DNA of 64,000 nt from Catellatospora tritici. Lineage in GTDB: Bacteria; Actinomycetota; Actinomycetes; Mycobacteriales; Micromonosporaceae. Within the stretch, counting starts at the first letter, position 1. Each line of letters starts with the position of its first letter. Shown here piece after piece: positions 61,042 through 64,000 of this stretch. The stretch spans positions 124,001-188,000 of the forward strand of contig NZ_JAHRCY010000015.1 of the NCBI RefSeq assembly GCF_019083965.1, in the 5' to 3' direction. The position numbers and the translations under genes were made by a program. The notes beneath the pieces are model-generated. The model made no database searches. It was given only the letters and a program-made list of their open reading frames with translations, and was not told where the DNA came from.

Positions 61042-61605
61042 ATGCCCCGGGACAAGGTCAGCAGTCGGGAGCGGATGGTCAACAGCGCGATCAAGCTGTT
61101 GGCCATCCGTGGTGCGGCAGGCACCACGATCGACGGTGTTCTCGCCGACAGCGGAGCGCCGCGCGGGTCGGTCTACCACCACTTCCCGGGTGGCCGGGAA
61201 GAGCTCATCACTGCCGCGGCCCTCGTCACTGGCGAGCGCATGTCCGCTTTCCTCCGGAGCGACGACGGCCCGGTGCACCCACGGGAGGCACTCGCGCACC
61301 TGGCCGAGTTCTGGCGGTCGCTGCTGATCGCAGGCGACTACCGCTCGGGCTGTCCGCTCGTCGCGCTCACCGTCGACGGCGGCGACCAGATCCCCGCCGC
61401 CGCCGAGATCGCCCGCAAGGTGTTCACCGGCTGGCAGGAGCAGTACCGCGACCTGCTGGCTGCGCACGGCATCTCGCAGCAGCGAGCGGTCACGCTGGCC
61501 ACGCTCACGGTCGCCGCCGTCGAGGGTGCGGTGATCCTGGCCCGTGCCCAGCGCAGCACCGCGCCGCTGGACGACGTCATCGCCGAACTGACCGCGCTGC
61601 TCTGA
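61042..61605 (+). CDS. TetR-family transcriptional regulator
   Basis: A 187-aa regulator. The N-terminal helix-turn-helix is ERMVNSAIKLLAIRGAAGTT...VYHHFPGGREELITAAA, the standard TetR pattern (YHHF). The C-terminal ligand domain has YRSGCPLVALTVDG, like the YxiA/LmrA-type group. GAGGAGG is placed before ATG 61042. It is followed 62 nt later, same strand, by a tautomerase-like gene, which it probably controls. Confidence 0.9.
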   Translation: MPRDKVSSRERMVNSAIKLLAIRGAAGTTIDGVLADSGAPRGSVYHHFPGGREELITAAALVTGERMSAFLRSDDGPVHPREALAHLAEFWRSLLIAGDYRSGCPLVALTVDGGDQIPAAAEIARKVFTGWQEQYRDLLAAHGISQQRAVTLATLTVAAVEGAVILARAQRSTAPLDDVIAELTALL

Positions 61606-61667
61606 ACCACGCCATCCCCTCCCACCCAGAACCACCCGCCCGTGCGACCCCTTCTCAGGAGACACCC

Positions 61668-62165
61668 ATGCCCATGCTCGACGTCTATATCCCCGCCGAC
61701 GCGCTCAACCCGCAGGCTGAACGTGCCCTGATGGACGAGCTGACCTCGATCCTGATGCGCGCCGAGGGCGCTGACCCGTCGAACGCCTTCGTACGCCAGA
61801 TTTCCTGGGCCTTCCTGCACCGGCCCGAGGTCTTCGTCGGCGGCGCCGCCCCCGACAAGCCGCACTACCGGGTCATCGCCGGGGTACCGGAGGGCCAGCT
61901 CAATGGCACTGCCAAGAAGCAGCAGCTCATCGCGGAGATGACCGACGCAATCGTGCGCGCCGAAGGATCCGGAGACGAGAACGCCCATCACCGGGTCTGG
62001 GTCTTCCCCATGGAGATTCCCGAAGGCCACTGGGGCGCATCCGGCGGCGCTCAAGGACTCGCCGACATCCTGGGCGCGGCCATCGGCGACTCCGACAAAG
62101 CCCGCCAAGTCGCGGAGCACCGCATCGCCAAGAGCCGCCAGGAACGAGGCATCCCCACCGCCTGA
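61668..62165 (+). CDS. Tautomerase-superfamily protein
   Basis: A 165-aa protein starting M-P-M-L-D-V-Y-I-P. After Met removal, Pro1 would be the catalytic base of the 4-oxalocrotonate tautomerase superfamily, which supports the ATG at 61668 rather than 61674. The length fits a two-beta-alpha-beta-unit (MIF/CHMI-like) monomer. AGGAGA lies upstream. Its role is unknown; the TetR neighbour suggests inducible aromatic or xenobiotic metabolism. Confidence 0.72.
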   Translation: MPMLDVYIPADALNPQAERALMDELTSILMRAEGADPSNAFVRQISWAFLHRPEVFVGGAAPDKPHYRVIAGVPEGQLNGTAKKQQLIAEMTDAIVRAEGSGDENAHHRVWVFPMEIPEGHWGASGGAQGLADILGAAIGDSDKARQVAEHRIAKSRQERGIPTA

Positions 62166-62220
62166 GCACCCCGTGCAGGCCCCGACCTACGACCGACGGT
62201 CGGCGCAATGCGGCGGTGAA

Positions 62221-62270
62221 CCTGCCTTACAAGAGGATGGTCTCAGGTTCGAACCTGCCGTGCCCACAAC
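62221..62270 (+). tRNA. Degenerate 3' fragment of a tRNA gene (Val-TAC-like), probable att-site scar
   Basis: CCTGCCTTACAAG (anticodon stem start and loop C-T-TAC-A-A), then GGTTCGAACC (T-arm core) and CGTGCCCACA (acceptor 3' strand plus CA) occur in tRNA order and spacing. The 3' half of the anticodon stem lacks a base, the T stem pairs poorly, and no D-arm or 5' acceptor lies upstream. It is therefore not functional. Tyrosine-recombinase elements use exactly this anticodon-to-3'-end segment as their attachment site. Confidence 0.45.
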
Positions 62271-62273
62271 CGA

Positions 62274-62295
62274 GGCCAGGGCGAAAGCCCTGGCC
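62274..62295 (+). terminator. Hairpin with GAAA tetraloop
   Basis: GGCCAGGGC and GCCCTGGCC enclose GAAA, followed by TTCCCCTTC. It is directly downstream of the tRNA fragment, where a tRNA terminator would be. Confidence 0.7.
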
Positions 62296-62426
62296 TTCCC
62301 CTTCTCGCCGTACCGGCAGGTCAACCTGCCGACGTCCGTGGTCGACCGCTGTCGCACCGAAGATCCAGCCTGTCGACCTGGCAGGCAGCGTCCGCCTATT
62401 TCCTGGCCGCGAATTAGGGTGCTCCC

Positions 62427-62645
62427 ATGATCCGACAGAGCATGCGGGCTGACGCTGATGTGCCCGAGCAGGTTGAGGCAGCCGAGACATGGCTGAGGGT
62501 GAACCGGGATGCGCTCACCTACGTGGAAGAGGATGGCTGCGGCTGCTGCTCACAGGTCTGGCGGATGGAAGGTCCTGCCGAGGTGCTGGCGACCATCCCC
62601 TCCATCCTGTCGGGTTTTTGGGACCCTGACTGGGACACCGAGTAA
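62427..62645 (+). CDS. Small Cys-rich hypothetical protein
   Basis: A 72-aa protein with the cluster DGCGCCSQVWRMEGP (three cysteines in five residues) and a Trp/Asp-rich end (SGFWDPDWDTE). It may bind metal. No family is recognised. It is located between the tRNA fragment and the GntR gene, in sequence with less extreme GC than the rest of the window. Confidence 0.55.
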   Translation: MIRQSMRADADVPEQVEAAETWLRVNRDALTYVEEDGCGCCSQVWRMEGPAEVLATIPSILSGFWDPDWDTE

Positions 62646-62801
62646 CGCAGCGATTCCACTGCGCGACCCTGAACCTACGGACATGCCGCAGCACGGTCGG
62701 CGAGAGTCGACCGCGAAGTCGGACGGCCCACCCGGGGCGGTCGACGCCTATCACGTCTGGCGGCGTTGCTGTACTCCGCTGCTGTACGGCGCCCAGGCGC
62801 G

Positions 62802-62930
62802 CTAGGTTGTCGCCGTGGCCCGCGACGACTCCAGCAAGTGCTGCTCAGCGTCGGTGGGCATGCAGACGGTGATGTCATCGGCGAACCGGATCGGCGAAAA
62901 CCAGCGTCGGCGGCAGTGGCCGTGTACGAG
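62802..62930 (-). pseudogene. Possible fragment of a GntR/UTRA regulator
   Basis: A minus-strand frame ending at 62802 reads ...FADDITVCMPTDAEQHLLES. The 'D-x-V-x-x-R/C-MPT-x-x-E' pattern resembles the start of the last UTRA segment of HutC-type GntR regulators (e.g. ...ARMPTPEEAE...). No start or DNA-binding part is present. It may be a broken paralog of the intact GntR gene 20 nt upstream, or chance. Confidence 0.3.
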
Positions 62931-62949
62931 ACCGATGTGACCAGAGCAG

Positions 62950-63714
62950 TCAGTCAGGAACCGGGATCGCATAGGTGAGTTCGTAGCGGTCGCCTGGGAA
63001 CACGATGTCGCATGCTTCGACAGCCAGGTCACCCGCATAGTGTCTACGCTCGATGACCAGGACGTACGATCCGCGCTGCGGCAGTTGGAGTCGTTCGGCC
63101 TCCGAGGTTGTCGCCGCTCTGGCGGTCACCTTCTCAACCACCCGATCCACCCGCTGTCCGATCGCGTCCATCCTGGCGATGACGCCGGTGACAGAACCCT
63201 CTTCGGGCTGCTCGACGGGCGTCCCACCGGTAAGCGACAACGGCTCCCAGGACCAGGACAGCTGAACCGGGCTGCCGTCGGCGAAGAACCGGTACGCGGT
63301 CTCCATCACCGGCTCTCCCACGGCGATGCCCAGCAGCTCGGCAACCCGTGTGGTCGCGGACTTCCGCTCGCTGACGTGCTCCCAGCCCGCCTCATGGTTG
63401 GAGTTCGCGGCATCGGTCATGAACGGCGGCGGGCTCGCCTGCCGCCGCGAATACCGGTCGGTGCTGTCGCGGATCAGCCGCTTGCGCGACGTCACGTACA
63501 CGCCAGCGCCTGGCCGAGCGATCGCCAGCCCTTCATGCCGCAGCACCGCCAAAGCATCTCTCGCCGTCGCCCGAGCCACCCCATAGCGCTGCATCAGCAC
63601 GTTTTCACCGGGCAGGCGATCGCCCACCTGGTATTCGCCCCGTGCGATCGCCTCCCGTATGTCGTTGGCGATCTCCACGTATCGGTGCGGTGCCCGGTCT
63701 GGTGTGTCAGTCAT
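62950..63714 (-). CDS. GntR-family (HutC/UTRA) transcriptional repressor
   Basis: A 254-aa regulator. The winged HTH is in YVEIANDIREAIARGEYQVGDRLPGENVLMQRYGVARATARDALAVLRHEGL. The UTRA ligand domain spans about 90-245 (RFFADGSPVQLSWSWEPL, ...). It resembles the KorSA-like GntR repressors that control transfer and replication in actinomycete integrative elements. Three TCTCTAGAGA-type sites lie between it and the right edge: one over its own leader and two over a rightward promoter. This fits autoregulation plus control of the genes beyond 64000. Confidence 0.88.
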   Translation of the reverse strand: MTDTPDRAPHRYVEIANDIREAIARGEYQVGDRLPGENVLMQRYGVARATARDALAVLRHEGLAIARPGAGVYVTSRKRLIRDSTDRYSRRQASPPPFMTDAANSNHEAGWEHVSERKSATTRVAELLGIAVGEPVMETAYRFFADGSPVQLSWSWEPLSLTGGTPVEQPEEGSVTGVIARMDAIGQRVDRVVEKVTARAATTSEAERLQLPQRGSYVLVIERRHYAGDLAVEACDIVFPGDRYELTYAIPVPD

Positions 63715-63731
63715 TTCAGGTTCTCGCCCAA

Positions 63732-63861
63732 CCTCTCTAGAGCACAGGCTACGTTGCGGACCCGCATGACGAAACCATCGATCGGCAGAACTGAGGTCGC
63801 CAAGGCTTGCACTTCTCTAGAGAGGTGTCGTACTGTCCACATCAGACCTCTCTAGAGAGGT
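63732..63861. promoter_or_regulatory. Three GntR operators and a rightward promoter
   Basis: Site 1 at 63732-63742 (CCTCTCTAGAG, half-degenerate), site 2 at 63812-63825 (CTTCTCTAGAGAGG) and site 3 at 63846-63861 (ACCTCTCTAGAGAGGT, a perfect 16-bp palindrome). Centres are 80 and 35 bp apart. A promoter TTGCAC (63807-63812), 18 nt, TACTGT (63831-63836) has site 2 in its spacer and site 3 just after the expected start. Confidence 0.72.
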
Positions 63862-63935
63862 GGAGTCGGGCCTGATGGTTCGGCATCCAGGCACTCACCG
63901 GTCCGGGCTCGCACCCTCGGACCGGCGAGTTGCCC

Positions 63936-63981
63936 GGGAAGGGCGCCAACGCATCTCCCAACCTCGCCAGGCGCCCTTCCC
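63936..63981 (+). other. 12-bp inverted repeat in the leader at the window edge
   Basis: GGGAAGGGCGCC and GGCGCCCTTCCC pair perfectly with a 22-nt loop, about 95 nt downstream of the predicted start of the GntR-controlled promoter. It could attenuate the rightward transcript. The window ends before any downstream gene is defined. Confidence 0.45.
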
Positions 63982-64000
63982 ACCACTCACCCGACCCCAC

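Noticed and set aside
62221..62270. Functional tRNA gene
   Set aside because: No D-arm or 5' acceptor strand, a broken anticodon stem and a poorly paired T stem. Kept only as a fragment.
62802..62930. Group II intron reverse transcriptase fragment (F-A-D-D-I)
   Set aside because: The FADD resemblance to the RT YADD box is only four residues. The surrounding residues (MPTDAEQ) fit a UTRA regulator better, and no intron structure is visible.

Overview
The window is one contiguous piece of a very GC-rich, high-coding-density chromosome. It has many GTG starts, strong third-position GC bias, apparent leaderless genes, an LCP (LytR-CpsA-Psr) protein, an F420-type PPOX enzyme, a partial 'conservon' signalling set, and secreted CBM2/expansin and LamG proteins. 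Together these point to a filamentous actinobacterium. The gene content and the dense intergenic palindromes fit Micromonosporaceae (for example Catellatospora, Actinoplanes or Micromonospora relatives). The family placement is inference. No rRNA operon, CRISPR array, insertion sequence or prophage was seen.

Layout. 1-8 kb: the end of an MFS gene, ribA, then a mannoside-type ABC importer/beta-mannosidase operon on the minus strand behind a consensus-like promoter and a CebR/LacI-type operator, then an ArfB-like ribosome rescue factor. 8-16 kb: a 2OG-Fe(II) oxygenase, a secreted LamG/PKD protein, an FAD dehydrogenase, a carboxylesterase and a BtuF-like protein. 16-26 kb: a membrane GGDEF-EAL protein, a secreted coiled-coil/peptidase-like protein, a MaoC hydratase, an expansin-CBM2 protein, an HhH membrane protein coupled to a BON-OmpA (ArfA-like) protein, and a PQQ-type sugar dehydrogenase. 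26-34 kb: a truncated conservon (NIT-type histidine kinase plus roadblock protein) linked to a TAXI solute-binding lipoprotein, then two secreted proteases with nearly the same C-terminal P domain. 34-43 kb: tandem double-GNAT paralogs, a small membrane pair, Nudix, and a DUF4331/TPR/NicO metal-transport module. 43-50 kb: a MacAB-like efflux operon, PPOX, a sulfite-oxidase-like/FNR/zinc-ribbon module, citrate synthase and a nucleoside deaminase. 50-62 kb: an epimerase, RecD2, a BBE oxidase, LCP, CsbD and other small proteins, an ABC-F protein, TetR and a tautomerase. 62-64 kb: a tRNA-Val-like 3' fragment, small and broken genes, and a GntR repressor with three TCTCTAGAGA operators. This looks like the edge of an integrative element continuing to the right.

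The least expected content is non-coding. Three families of dispersed palindromic repeats occur. Family A (AAGAAGGGCCCCTTCT-type) sits at the 3' ends of genes and shows compensatory base changes. Family B is a strict 60-nt element (a 19-nt self-palindromic arm, a 22-nt spacer, and the reverse-complement arm) found three times; one copy is inserted in frame inside the NicO metal transporter gene. Family C consists of stem-loops with TGACCG...GATCTT/GATCATC arms, clustered in two gaps. A 16-bp perfect hairpin also encloses the start region of the MaoC gene.

All functional calls rest on reading the translated sequence and on recalled family motifs. No database search was run.
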